Below, one piece after another: positions 32,992-40,512 of a DNA stretch of 40,512 bases. The stretch spans positions 1 to 40,512 of the forward strand of contig JAHJRI010000220.1 in assembly GCA_018830885.1 (NCBI GenBank). Reading direction: 5' to 3'. The stretch comes from a bacterium. GTDB lineage: Bacteria; SAR324; XYD2-FULL-50-16. The stretch's first letter is position 1, and each line of letters begins with the position of its first letter. Made by a program: the position numbers and the translations under genes. The notes under the pieces are model-generated. The model searched no databases and was not told the DNA's origin. It worked only from the letters and a program-made list of their open reading frames with translations.

Positions 32992-34541
32992 AATTGACTT
33001 TTTTTGACGGGTTTGATTTTTCCCTGGCCGGTGACAACCCGATCCTGCCGGTGGCCATGGTGGGCGGGGATCCCCTCTTTCCCGAACACATCCAGACCCA
33101 GACCCATTCCCCCATCGACGGCGGGAACGCTGCCCGTATCGGGTCTGCAGACCCGGGTACGGTCGGGGAAGTGGTCTCCCGGCTGCAGACCGCCTTCCTG
33201 AAATGGCGTCTGGTTCCTCCCCCCCGGCGGGGCGAACTGGTGCGCCGAATCGCGGAGACCGTCAGGGCAAACAAGCAGGCGCTGGGGGAAATCATCACCT
33301 GGGAGGTTGGAAAATCGGTGCAGGAAGCCGAGGGGGAGGTCCAGGAGTGGATTGATCTCTGCGATTTCGCAGTGGGTCTCTCACGCCAGCTGTACGGGCT
33401 GACCATTGCCAGTGAAAGACCCGGTCACCGGCTGATGGAGCAGTGGCATCCCCTGGGACCCGTCGGCGTGATCTCAGCCTTTAATTTTCCTGTCGCCGTC
33501 TGGGCCTGGAACGCCATGATCGCCCTGGTCTGCGGGGATACCGTGCTCTGGAAACCTTCCAGCCAGGCGCCCCTCTGCAGCCTGGCCTGCCAGCTCATTG
33601 TCTCCGCAACGGCGGCGGGTATGCCCGATCTGCCCCAGGACCTGACCGCTATTGTGACCGGCAGCCGTGACACCGGACAGGCCATGGCGGCCCACAGACA
33701 CCTGCCCCTGATTTCCGCTACCGGTTCGGTGGGGATGGGCAGACAGGTTGCTGAAACCGTCGCCGGAAAGCTGGGCCGGAGCCTGCTGGAACTGGGCGGG
33801 AACAACGGCCTCATCGTGACCCCGTCGGCCAATCTGGATCTGGCCATTCGCGCCATCGTCTTTGCCGCCGTCGGGACCTGCGGACAGCGGTGTACCACTC
33901 TGAGACGTCTCATCGTCCACCAGTCCCTCTATCCGGCACTGGTCGGGCGATTGAAGAAAGTCTATGATGCTTTGCCCATCGGCGATCCGCGCCAGGCCGG
34001 AATTCTGGTCGGGCCCCTGATCAACCGGCAGGCCTTTGAGACGATGCAGAACGTGATTCAAACGATTCAGGCACAGGGGGGCAGGATTCACGGCGGCGAG
34101 CGGATCACGGACCGGGTACCCCCGGGGGGGTTCTATGTCAGGCCGGCCCTTGCGGAAGTCAGTCCGGATGTGCCCATCATGAAAGAAGAGACCTTTGCCC
34201 CCATCCTCTATGTCACCCCCTACGATGATTTTGAAACCGCGCTGGCCATCCATAACAACGTACCCCAGGGGCTCTCTTCGGCGATCTTTACTGAAAACGC
34301 CGGGGAGGCGGAGCGCTTCCTCTCGTGTTCCGGTTCCGATTGCGGTCTGGCCAATGTGAATCTCGGTACGTCAGGCGCCGAAATCGGAGGGGCCTTCGGA
34401 GGGGAAAAGGAGACCGGCGGGGGGCGGGAGACCGGCAGCGACGCCTGGAAAAACTATATGCGCCGCATGACCGCCACCATCAATTTCAGTGGCGCCATGC
34501 CCCTAGCCCAGGGAATTCAGTTTGATTTCGACGTGTCCTGA
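32988..34541 (+). CDS. Aldehyde dehydrogenase, ALDH7 type (aminoadipate-semialdehyde dehydrogenase-like)
   Basis: A 517-residue NAD(P)+-dependent dehydrogenase. The catalytic residues are Glu268 in LLELGGNN and Cys302 in GTCGQRCTTLRR; the cofactor region has PVGVISAFNFPVAVW and WKPSSQAP. GQRCTTLRR and LELGGNN are typical of the ALDH7/antiquitin group, which oxidises 2-aminoadipate 6-semialdehyde. The C-terminal GAEIGGAFGGEKETGGGRE with GSDAWKNYMRR is also as expected. Coupled by ATGA overlap to the saccharopine-DH-like gene. Its last 25 bp overlap the end of the convergent ETF alpha gene. Confidence 0.92.
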   Translation: MKLTFFDGFDFSLAGDNPILPVAMVGGDPLFPEHIQTQTHSPIDGGNAARIGSADPGTVGEVVSRLQTAFLKWRLVPPPRRGELVRRIAETVRANKQALGEIITWEVGKSVQEAEGEVQEWIDLCDFAVGLSRQLYGLTIASERPGHRLMEQWHPLGPVGVISAFNFPVAVWAWNAMIALVCGDTVLWKPSSQAPLCSLACQLIVSATAAGMPDLPQDLTAIVTGSRDTGQAMAAHRHLPLISATGSVGMGRQVAETVAGKLGRSLLELGGNNGLIVTPSANLDLAIRAIVFAAVGTCGQRCTTLRRLIVHQSLYPALVGRLKKVYDALPIGDPRQAGILVGPLINRQAFETMQNVIQTIQAQGGRIHGGERITDRVPPGGFYVRPALAEVSPDVPIMKEETFAPILYVTPYDDFETALAIHNNVPQGLSSAIFTENAGEAERFLSCSGSDCGLANVNLGTSGAEIGGAFGGEKETGGGRETGSDAWKNYMRRMTATINFSGAMPLAQGIQFDFDVS

Positions 34542-35521
34542 ACGGCAGCCGGTTTTGACTGGATCTTCCGGATCGCCTCGATCAGGGCGGGCACCATGAC
34601 AAACAGGTCGTCTACGATACAGTAGTCGGCGATTTTGAAAATCAGCGCATCCGGGTCGTTGTTGATGGCCACGATCCGGTTCGAGGTGTTCATACCGGCC
34701 AGGTGCTGCATGGCACCCGAAATTCCGCAGGCAACATAGAGTTTCGGGGAAACCACCTTGCCGGTCTGCCCCACCTGATCCGACTGGGGACGCCATCCTG
34801 CATCCACAGCATTCCTGGAGGCCCCCACGGCGCCACCCAAAAGGTCCGCCAGTTCCTCGAGCAGGCTGAAATCAGGACCGCCCATGCCCCGGCCCCCGGA
34901 AATGACCACGTCTGCTTCGGTCAAATCGAGCTTCGGGCTTTCATCCACTTCGATTTCCAGAACCCGGACAAGGGGAGCCCTGATCTCCGGGTTGAGGGAC
35001 ACAACGGTGCCCCTTCCCGCCCGGGGAACACTTGCTGCCACATTCGGTCGCATCGCCACCAGTTTCGGCTGACCTGCAATTGAAAACGCACCGATCACCC
35101 TGCCCCCATAAAGGGGTTTTCTGGCAATCAACTCACCGTTCTCCAGGCGGATACCGGTACAGTCCATGACCAGTCCCGCCTTCAGACCGGCGGCTACCCT
35201 GGCGGAGATGTCCCGTCCCTGCACCGTGGCGGCAAACAGGACAATCCCGGGGGAACGGCTTTGAAGCACGGCCCGGATCAACTCGGCCTGAACCTCTGCC
35301 GAGCAGGGTGCCGGATTCGGGGAACCCACCCTGAGGATGGTGTCCGCACCAAAATCCACCAGTTCTGTTACACCGGGCAACGGTCCATGCTCAACAACGA
35401 CAGCAGTCACCTCCCCATCCAGTTCATCCGCCAGACGCCTGGCCTCACTCAGGAGCTCAAAGGTGATGCGACGGTATTTTCCGGCCGCATGTTCCGTGAT
35501 TACCCATACATCGGTTGTCAT
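34517..35521 (-). CDS. etfA: Electron transfer flavoprotein alpha subunit
   Basis: A 334-residue ETF alpha chain. The N-terminal adenine-nucleotide-like domain ([19 protein letters not shown]) is followed by the FAD-binding C-terminal domain with [46 protein letters not shown] and [18 protein letters not shown]. It carries electrons from flavin dehydrogenases to the quinone pool. It starts by ATGA overlap with etfB and follows the sarcosine-DH-like gene, a typical electron donor. The stop lies inside the convergent aldehyde dehydrogenase gene (25-bp overlap). Confidence 0.95.
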   Translation of the reverse strand: MTTDVWVITEHAAGKYRRITFELLSEARRLADELDGEVTAVVVEHGPLPGVTELVDFGADTILRVGSPNPAPCSAEVQAELIRAVLQSRSPGIVLFAATVQGRDISARVAAGLKAGLVMDCTGIRLENGELIARKPLYGGRVIGAFSIAGQPKLVAMRPNVAASVPRAGRGTVVSLNPEIRAPLVRVLEIEVDESPKLDLTEADVVISGGRGMGGPDFSLLEELADLLGGAVGASRNAVDAGWRPQSDQVGQTGKVVSPKLYVACGISGAMQHLAGMNTSNRIVAINNDPDALIFKIADYCIVDDLFVMVPALIEAIRKIQSKPAAVQDTSKSN

Positions 35522-36324
35522 TTCCGAATCTCCTGGATGATGTCGGTCTCTTCCTTGAGCAGTCGTGCCAGTTCGGCAGCCTTGTCTGCGGCCGTCTCGC
35601 CCTGGATGAATCGCCCCGGCTGCCGCTGGACGGCATATGCCAGCGAGACCAGCCTGATCCGCTGCTTTTCAGGGGTAAACAGGTCGGGCGTCAATCCGAG
35701 TTCGGCCAGCGTCAGGATTCTCACCGCGCGTTTTCTGGCCTGCATCATCGCCCTCATGTTCGGGTACCGGGGTTCATTGATCCCCTTCTGTGTCGTCAGC
35801 ACCACCGGCAGATCCGCTTCTACCCGGGCAGAACCGCCATCAATCACCTGGGAGCAGCGAATGACCCCATTTTCCATCCGCTGCCGGGTAACACCCGAAA
35901 TCAGGGGAAACCCCAACTGGTCCGCAACCATGGCCGGAACCTGGTATTGGTCGCCGTCAACCGCCCGCAGACCCGCCAGGACCAGATCACAGCCCTCCTT
36001 TCTTAAAGCTGCCGCGAGCAGCACGGCGGTACCCAGGGAATCCGGTTCAGGAATCGCCGTGGTATCGATACGAATACCCTCATCGACACCCAGGGCATAA
36101 GCGGTGCGGATGGACCGCTCCGCCGTTTCATCCCCGGCAGTCAGCACCGTTACCCGGACATCCGCCAGACGCTCCCGGATCAGCAGCGCCTCTTCCAGGG
36201 CGTATTCATCGTAGGGATTGATCACCCACTTAATATCCGTTCGGACAACACCGGTCCCGGTATCATTCAGTTCAATCACCGATTCCGTGTCCGGCACCTG
36301 CTTCAGCAACACCACAATATGCAC
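35518..36324 (-). CDS. etfB: Electron transfer flavoprotein beta subunit
   Basis: A start at GTG 36324 is preferred (AGGAG 7 bp upstream, giving MHIVVLLKQVPDT, the normal ETF beta start). The upstream ATG at 36402 would add an atypical basic stretch. The 268-residue protein shows the nucleotide-binding features WVINPYDEYALEEAL, YALGVDEGIRI, LAGLRAVDGDQYQVPAMVA and INEPRYPNMRAMMQA. It pairs with etfA through an ATGA overlap. The preceding gene, 132 bp upstream on the same strand, is the sarcosine-DH-like flavoprotein, so the three are probably one transcript. Confidence 0.94.
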   Translation of the reverse strand: MHIVVLLKQVPDTESVIELNDTGTGVVRTDIKWVINPYDEYALEEALLIRERLADVRVTVLTAGDETAERSIRTAYALGVDEGIRIDTTAIPEPDSLGTAVLLAAALRKEGCDLVLAGLRAVDGDQYQVPAMVADQLGFPLISGVTRQRMENGVIRCSQVIDGGSARVEADLPVVLTTQKGINEPRYPNMRAMMQARKRAVRILTLAELGLTPDLFTPEKQRIRLVSLAYAVQRQPGRFIQGETAADKAAELARLLKEETDIIQEIRK

Positions 36325-36455
36325 GTCATCACTCCTGTTGATAATTTTTTCCCATACTTCGTTGTCCCCCTCTTTTCCGGCCAGTACCCTGCGTTTTTTC
36401 ACACCCTTCGTTGTGATCGACAGGTCATGTTGGCTGATATGGGAAATCGCAGATG

Positions 36456-38900
36456 TTAGATTCTGGTTCTTTCATTGTGTGGATCGTAGGGGGACCGAAG
36501 ATGGAGGGTAGCCGCGAATCGCTCTCCTTCCACTTCGATCTGATAGGACCCCGCCTTGATCCACTCATTGGAAACACCAGCCGGATTTTTCACATACCCC
36601 ATACCGACTGCGGTACCGATTTTAAACCCGTATGCCCCCGAACTCAATTCCCCCACATGGGCGCCGTTTCTGAATATCGGTTCATTGCCAAACAGCAGCG
36701 GATGGGGATCATCCAGGGTAAACATGACCAGTTTTTGGGTCATTCCCGTCTCTTTTTGTCTGATCAGGGCGTCGCGGCCGACAAAATCTCCCTTGTCCAG
36801 CTTGACTGCAAACCCCAGACCCGCTTCATATGGAGTGTCATCCGGGGTGATATCACTCTCCCAGTGACGATAGCCGGTTTCAAGACGCAGGGAGTTGACT
36901 GCCTGCATCCCGACCAGCTTCAGCGCCATCTTTTCGCCCGCCGCCATAATCCTGTCAAAAACCGGCAGGGTAAACCCCGTCGGGAGATACAGCTCCCAGC
37001 CCAGCTCCCCTACATAGGACATGCGCAGCGCCCAGGCCCTGGCGTACCCCACATCGATCTGTTGTGCTGTTGCATAGGGAAAGGCGGTATTGGAGAGATC
37101 TGCATCGGTCAGGACGGCCAGCAGGTCCCGGGACTTCGGGCCCATCAGGGCCAGCAGCGAGTATCCATGGGTGACATCGGTGATATGGACCCTGGCATCA
37201 TCGGGAATGTGCCGCTTGAGGTAATCAAAATCCCTGACTGTTGTCCCGACAGCTGTCACCAGGAAGTACTGGTGTTCGCCGATACGGGTGATGGTAAAAT
37301 CGCTTTCATACCCGCCTCTCTCATTCAGCAGGGGGGTGTAGACCACCTGCCCCACCGCCACATCGAGGTTGTTCGCGCAGAGATGCTGCAGGAACGATCC
37401 GGCGTCCACCCCTTCGATGAGGAACTTGCCCATGGAGGAGAGGTCATAGAGACCGACATTGTCCCGCATGGCCAGATGCTCTTCCCGCTGGCACACAAAC
37501 CAGTTGGGTCGCCCCCAGCTGTATGCATGGACAGGTTCCACCCCGGGGGGTGCAAACCAGTCAGCCCGCTCCCAGCCGGCAATCTGGCTGAAAACAGCCC
37601 CCCGTTCCCGCAGGCGGTCGTGAATGGGCGAGCAGATCACTGGTCTGGCGGTGGTACGCTGCCGGTTGGGATAGTGGTGTTCATAGAGCATACCGACACT
37701 TTCGGTGACCCTTTCCGCCAGGTAGCGGGCGTTCTGCTGCCAGGGGAAAAACCGGCGCACATCCAGGGGCCAGAGTTGCTCTTCCGGGTAGCCCCGGTCA
37801 ATCCACTGGGAGACGGCTCTTCCAGCCCCGGCGGCACTGGCAATCCCGACAGAGTTCATCCCGCAGGCGGTAAAGAGGTTTTTGATCCCCGGGACCTCCC
37901 CCACCATGAAGGCGTTGTCCGGGGTGAAGCTTTCGGGCACCACCTGCAGATGGCGGATTTCAGCCTCTTCCAAACAGGGAAACCGCTCAAAACCACACTC
38001 CATGAAGAGTTCAAACTGATCCCAGTCCTCCTGGAGCTCTGTGAATTTGAACTGCTCGGGAATGCCTTTCATCCCCCAGGCCTTGGCCTTCGGTTCAAAT
38101 CCACCCAGCAGAATACCCCCCGACTCCTCCTTGAAATAGGTATAGCCGTCGAAATCCCGGACGCAGGGAAACGCCTTTTTCAGCCCCTTGATGGGGGTGG
38201 TGACCGCATGCATATGCTCGGCCGCATGCAGCGGCAGTGACGCATTGACCCATTTGCCAATCTCCCGGCTCCACATGCCGGCGCAATTCACCACGATTTC
38301 ACAGGCAATCTCTCCCCTGTCCGTGCTGACACCGCTGATCCGGCCCTGTTTCAGATGGATATCCAGCACCCGGGTATTCTCGAAGATCTGCACCCCCCGC
38401 ATCCGGGCCCCTTTTGCCAGGGACTGGGTGGTGCCAATGGGATCGGTCTGACCATCGTCCGGGAGATAAAATGCGGAAACCAGCCCCCGGCTGCTCATCA
38501 AGGGACAGAGATCCTCCGCCTCCCTGAGACTGATCTCGTGCATCTCGATGCCGTATGCCCTGGCCCGGGCGGCCCCCCTCAGCCACTCCCGCCGCCGGTC
38601 GTCGGTCTGACAGACCCCGATCGCTCCTGTCCTGACCCATCCGGTAGCCACCGAGGTCTCCGCTTCGAGCTCCGCATAGAGCCGGGTTGCATATTTTGCC
38701 AGATTCGACATCTCCTGGTTCTGCCTCAGCTGGGCAATCAGACCCGCCGCCGCCCAGGTGGTCCCGGACCCCAGCTCTTTGCGTTCCAGCAGGACAACGT
38801 CGGTCCATCCGAGTTTGGCCAGATGATAGGCGGTACTGCAGCCGACAATCCCCCCACCGATAATGACGATCTGGGATTGGGTCGGAAAGGTTTCGGCCAT
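36456..38900 (-). CDS. FAD-dependent sarcosine/dimethylglycine dehydrogenase-like protein (DAO plus GcvT domains)
   Basis: An 814-residue protein with GAGGAA before the ATG. Residues 1-380 form the FAD-binding oxidase fold (GGGIVGCSTAYHLAKLGW at 15-32, AGAGRAVSQW near 370). The FAO_M linker follows. From about 440 to the end lies the folate-binding GcvT region with IAGWERADWF, SSMGKFLIEGVDAG, GYRHWESDITPDDTPYEAGL and a C-terminal GcvT barrel domain. Known members demethylate sarcosine or dimethylglycine, pass the C1 unit to tetrahydrofolate and electrons to ETF, whose genes follow. The usual covalent-FAD motif GTTWHAAGL reads GTTWAAAGL here, so FAD is probably bound noncovalently. The exact substrate is not fixed. 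Confidence 0.9.
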   Translation of the reverse strand: MAETFPTQSQIVIIGGGIVGCSTAYHLAKLGWTDVVLLERKELGSGTTWAAAGLIAQLRQNQEMSNLAKYATRLYAELEAETSVATGWVRTGAIGVCQTDDRRREWLRGAARARAYGIEMHEISLREAEDLCPLMSSRGLVSAFYLPDDGQTDPIGTTQSLAKGARMRGVQIFENTRVLDIHLKQGRISGVSTDRGEIACEIVVNCAGMWSREIGKWVNASLPLHAAEHMHAVTTPIKGLKKAFPCVRDFDGYTYFKEESGGILLGGFEPKAKAWGMKGIPEQFKFTELQEDWDQFELFMECGFERFPCLEEAEIRHLQVVPESFTPDNAFMVGEVPGIKNLFTACGMNSVGIASAAGAGRAVSQWIDRGYPEEQLWPLDVRRFFPWQQNARYLAERVTESVGMLYEHHYPNRQRTTARPVICSPIHDRLRERGAVFSQIAGWERADWFAPPGVEPVHAYSWGRPNWFVCQREEHLAMRDNVGLYDLSSMGKFLIEGVDAGSFLQHLCANNLDVAVGQVVYTPLLNERGGYESDFTITRIGEHQYFLVTAVGTTVRDFDYLKRHIPDDARVHITDVTHGYSLLALMGPKSRDLLAVLTDADLSNTAFPYATAQQIDVGYARAWALRMSYVGELGWELYLPTGFTLPVFDRIMAAGEKMALKLVGMQAVNSLRLETGYRHWESDITPDDTPYEAGLGFAVKLDKGDFVGRDALIRQKETGMTQKLVMFTLDDPHPLLFGNEPIFRNGAHVGELSSGAYGFKIGTAVGMGYVKNPAGVSNEWIKAGSYQIEVEGERFAATLHLRSPYDPHNERTRI

Positions 38901-38930
38901 GGTTCCTCATGTAAACGGTTATACAATGGT

Positions 38931-39100
38931 CAATGTCATTAACTTAAGGGGCTTTTCTCAATTGTCAGAGCACCTTAGGGATGTCATTGCAGGAACCTTG
39001 GAAGCCATGGATGGCTTCCAGGAGCTCCAGGATGGATTGATGCGTTTCTTGAAATGACATCCCTATGGTGCGGAACTGTCTTAAGTGAACGATATTGATT
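38931..39100 (+). mobile_element. Palindromic element, copy E
   Basis: GCACCTTAGGGATGTCATT (38970-38988) pairs with 39053-39071 (18 of 19), enclosing the conserved core in forward orientation (CTTGGAAGCCATGGATGGCT, AGGAGCTCCAGGATGG, ATGCGTTTCTTGAAA). Outer arms CAATGTCATTAACTTAAGG (from 38931) and the complement ending near 39097 agree at 15 of 19. CAATGGT occurs just outside on both sides (38924-38930 and 39101-39107). It lies between the sigma-54 promoter and the start of the sarcosine-DH-like gene, so it would be in the mRNA leader. Arms differ from copies B-D; exact ends are uncertain. Confidence 0.65.
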
Positions 39101-39201
39101 CAATGGTATCTGTTCAATCACCCACAGATCGCGGCTTCTGCTCGGAAAAAGGGGCGACTCGTTCCCTTCCATGTCAACAGGGAAGGTCAAGTGGATCAGA
39201 T

Positions 39202-39217
39202 TGCAACAGGTCTGCCA
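39202..39217 (-). promoter_or_regulatory. Sigma-54 (-24/-12) promoter for the sarcosine-DH-like/ETF operon
   Basis: On the minus strand the sequence TGGCAGACCTGTTGCA matches the consensus TGGCAC-R-N4-TTGCA at all but one fixed position, with the required GG and GC spacing. It points toward the gene starting at 38900, about 300 bp away, and lies downstream of a sigma-54 activator gene on the same strand. Confidence 0.7.
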
Positions 39218-39370
39218 ACTATCTGAACCGGACAGAAAATCGGCACCGGAAGACAGGGTTCTCACGCCAGGGTCAGGGGATTCAGCGTCTGGCATGCTGC
39301 TATCGTCTTTTCAACGGTAAAACAGGGAAGATGGGGAGTGACCTTGACCTCGGCAACGTGATGCGTTTCA

Positions 39371-39405
39371 GCATCATTGATGCCGAAGTGAATCAGTGAT
39401 GATGC
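39371..39405. promoter_or_regulatory. Inverted repeat downstream of the activator gene
   Basis: GCATCAT (39371-39377) and ATGATGC (39399-39405) are 21 bp apart, about 30 bp past the activator's stop codon and 155 bp upstream of the -24/-12 site. It could be an enhancer site for the activator or a terminator stem. Confidence 0.35.
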
Positions 39406-39436
39406 AAATATGAATCATCCGGGCAGACCCGGGGGA

Positions 39437-40512
39437 TTAGCTGCTGAACCGATTGTCCGGGTTCCGGGGACCAGTTTTGAGTTTTCCGAGTCTGCGGGAG
39501 ATTCTGGACTGGCTGATACCCAGTGCTTTGGCCGCTTTGCGCTGGCTGCCATGGACCCTGACCGCGGTGGTGATTTTTTCCAGCTCAAACTGGTTGAGAT
39601 CGTCCTGGTATCCCCCCGGTTGCGCCGTGGGAATCGGTTCTGTCTTTAAGGAAGCCTCAATAATGGCCGCCGGAAGGTCGCGGATCTGGACCGTATCTTT
39701 TTCAACCATGGTTGTTAATCGCTTCATCAGGTTTTCCAACTCACGGACGTTTCCGGGGAACGAATAGTGCTGCAGGACATTTAACGCACTTTTTGAAATC
39801 GTTTTTTGGGTTTTGAACACCTTGTTGAAACGATCCAGAAAAAAAGTCACCAGCGGCACGATGTCTTTCTGTCTTTCCACCAGCCTGGGAATATGGATGG
39901 GAATGACATTCAGACGGAAAAAGAGATCCCTGCGGAAGGTACCCTCGGCAACCATCTTTTCCAGATCCCGATTGGTAGCGGCAATAATCCGGGTATTGAT
40001 CCTTCTGGGTTTCAATCCCCCCACAGGGACAATCTCGCCGGTTTCCAGAAAATGCAGGAGTTTCGCCTGCAGGGACAGCGGAATTTCACCGATTTCATCC
40101 AGAAACAGGGTTCCCTGGTCGGCAATTTCAAACAGACCGACCTTCCCCTCCATGCGGGCCCCGGTAAACGCTCCTTTGACATAGCCGAACAGTTCGGATT
40201 CCAGCAGCGTACCGGTAATGTTGCCGCAGCTCACCGTGATCAGGGGCCTGTTTTTGCGATCAGAGAGTTTGTGGATCAACCGGACCATCGAATTCTTTCC
40301 GACACCGGTATCACCGGTGATAATCAGGGGCAGGTCAAATTTGGCAGCCCTGACGGCGAAATAAACAACATCCTGCATCGCCGGACTCTGGACGACCATC
40401 TCTTTCAGCTCGGAGATCGCGGCTCCCAGATCGGAGAGTTCCGGACGATAGCTCCCCGGGTCCTCTTCCAGCACATCGGTGATCTGGTTGAGAAAGCTGA
40501 TATCGCGGTCAT
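39437..40512 (-). CDS. Sigma-54-dependent transcriptional activator (N-terminus beyond the window)
   Basis: The frame is open to the end of the window, and the upstream residues (DRDISFLNQITDVL) look like the end of a sensory, perhaps PAS, domain; the GTG at 40474 is therefore unlikely to be the true start. The AAA+ domain has Walker A GDTGVGKN, GAFTGA (loop contacting sigma-54), Walker B TLFLDEIGEI and the arginine-finger region FRRDLFFRLNVIP. The C-terminal helix-turn-helix is QRKAAKALGISQSRISRRLG. Walker A has Asn where GKE is usual. It is the obvious candidate to switch on the adjacent sigma-54 promoter. Confidence 0.93.
   Translation of the reverse strand, partial: DRDISFLNQITDVLEEDPGSYRPELSDLGAAISELKEMVVQSPAMQDVVYFAVRAAKFDLPLIITGDTGVGKNSMVRLIHKLSDRKNRPLITVSCGNITGTLLESELFGYVKGAFTGARMEGKVGLFEIADQGTLFLDEIGEIPLSLQAKLLHFLETGEIVPVGGLKPRRINTRIIAATNRDLEKMVAEGTFRRDLFFRLNVIPIHIPRLVERQKDIVPLVTFFLDRFNKVFKTQKTISKSALNVLQHYSFPGNVRELENLMKRLTTMVEKDTVQIRDLPAAIIEASLKTEPIPTAQPGGYQDDLNQFELEKITTAVRVHGSQRKAAKALGISQSRISRRLGKLKTGPRNPDNRFSS

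Noticed and set aside
36453..38240. 595-codon plus-strand frame opposite the sarcosine-DH-like gene
   Set aside because: It is antisense to a strongly conserved protein; its Gly/Pro/His-rich sequence matches nothing.
1..40512. CRISPR arrays, tRNA or rRNA genes, prophage genes
   Set aside because: No regularly spaced repeats, no cloverleaf or rRNA sequence and no phage structural or integrase genes were found on either strand.

Overview
This 40.5-kb window looks like part of the chromosome (or a metagenome contig) of an anaerobic or facultative proteobacterium. A Desulfobacterota (deltaproteobacterial) origin is the best guess. The reasons are the mix of ETF-linked dehydrogenases, a sigma-54 enhancer-binding protein, amino-acid and opine-type catabolic enzymes, LytS/LytTR signalling and, most tellingly, a gene that appears to use selenocysteine. 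Taxonomy is inference: there is no rRNA or tRNA gene here.

Layout. 1-4.0 kb (+): the end of an unknown gene, then an ASCH domain joined in frame to an N-terminally truncated oligopeptide-binding protein, then the two Opp/Dpp ATPases with no permeases. 4.1-5.9 kb (+): a cyclase-family hydrolase and a beta-keto acid cleavage enzyme. 6.4-10.7 kb (-): an operon for an outer-membrane barrel protein and two lipoproteins. 11.2-13.0 kb (+): an MsbA-like ABC exporter. 13.5-17.0 kb (-): amidase, an unknown protein and an exported bactofilin-like membrane protein. 17.2-19.1 kb (-): a LytS-type kinase and LytTR regulator. 19.4-19.9 kb (+): a small secreted protein. 20.0-24.6 kb: a broken acyltransferase, a rhodanese-DsbD fusion with two in-frame UGA codons, a fatty-acid hydroxylase and a divergent ArsR-rhodanese regulator. 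24.6-27.2 kb (-): a receiver-PAS-histidine kinase and a decayed 5TM-LYT kinase. 27.2-28.0 kb: noncoding. 28.0-29.7 kb (+): an acyl-CoA dehydrogenase. 29.8-31.4 kb (-): a four-helix-bundle protein and a quinone oxidoreductase. 31.9-34.5 kb (+): a lysine dehydrogenase-like/ALDH7 pair. 34.5-38.9 kb (-): ETF alpha, ETF beta and a sarcosine/dimethylglycine dehydrogenase-like flavoprotein. 39.4 kb to the end (-): a sigma-54 activator.

How the genes fit together. The sarcosine-DH-like enzyme and ETF form an electron-transfer unit. It has a near-consensus -24/-12 promoter 300 bp upstream and a sigma-54 activator next to it. The saccharopine-DH-like and ALDH7 genes overlap by ATGA and fit lysine to aminoadipate oxidation. 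The rhodanese-DsbD fusion and ArsR-rhodanese regulator suggest a sulfur/redox-stress module.

The two most unusual findings are these. (1) In the rhodanese-DsbD gene (22815-21058, minus) both active-site Cys positions of the rhodanese loop are UGA, aligned exactly with the CX4C of the nearby ArsR-rhodanese protein, so it is a candidate double-selenocysteine protein. (2) There is a family of palindromic miniature elements with GTA(A/T)C-type ends, 8-bp target duplications and a conserved asymmetric core. One copy has split what was an ATGA stop/start overlap between the LytS kinase and LytTR regulator genes. Several genes (acyltransferase, 5TM kinase, a metallo-beta-lactamase relic, the ASCH-OppA junction) carry internal deletions or fusions, pointing to genome decay or, for some, assembly error.
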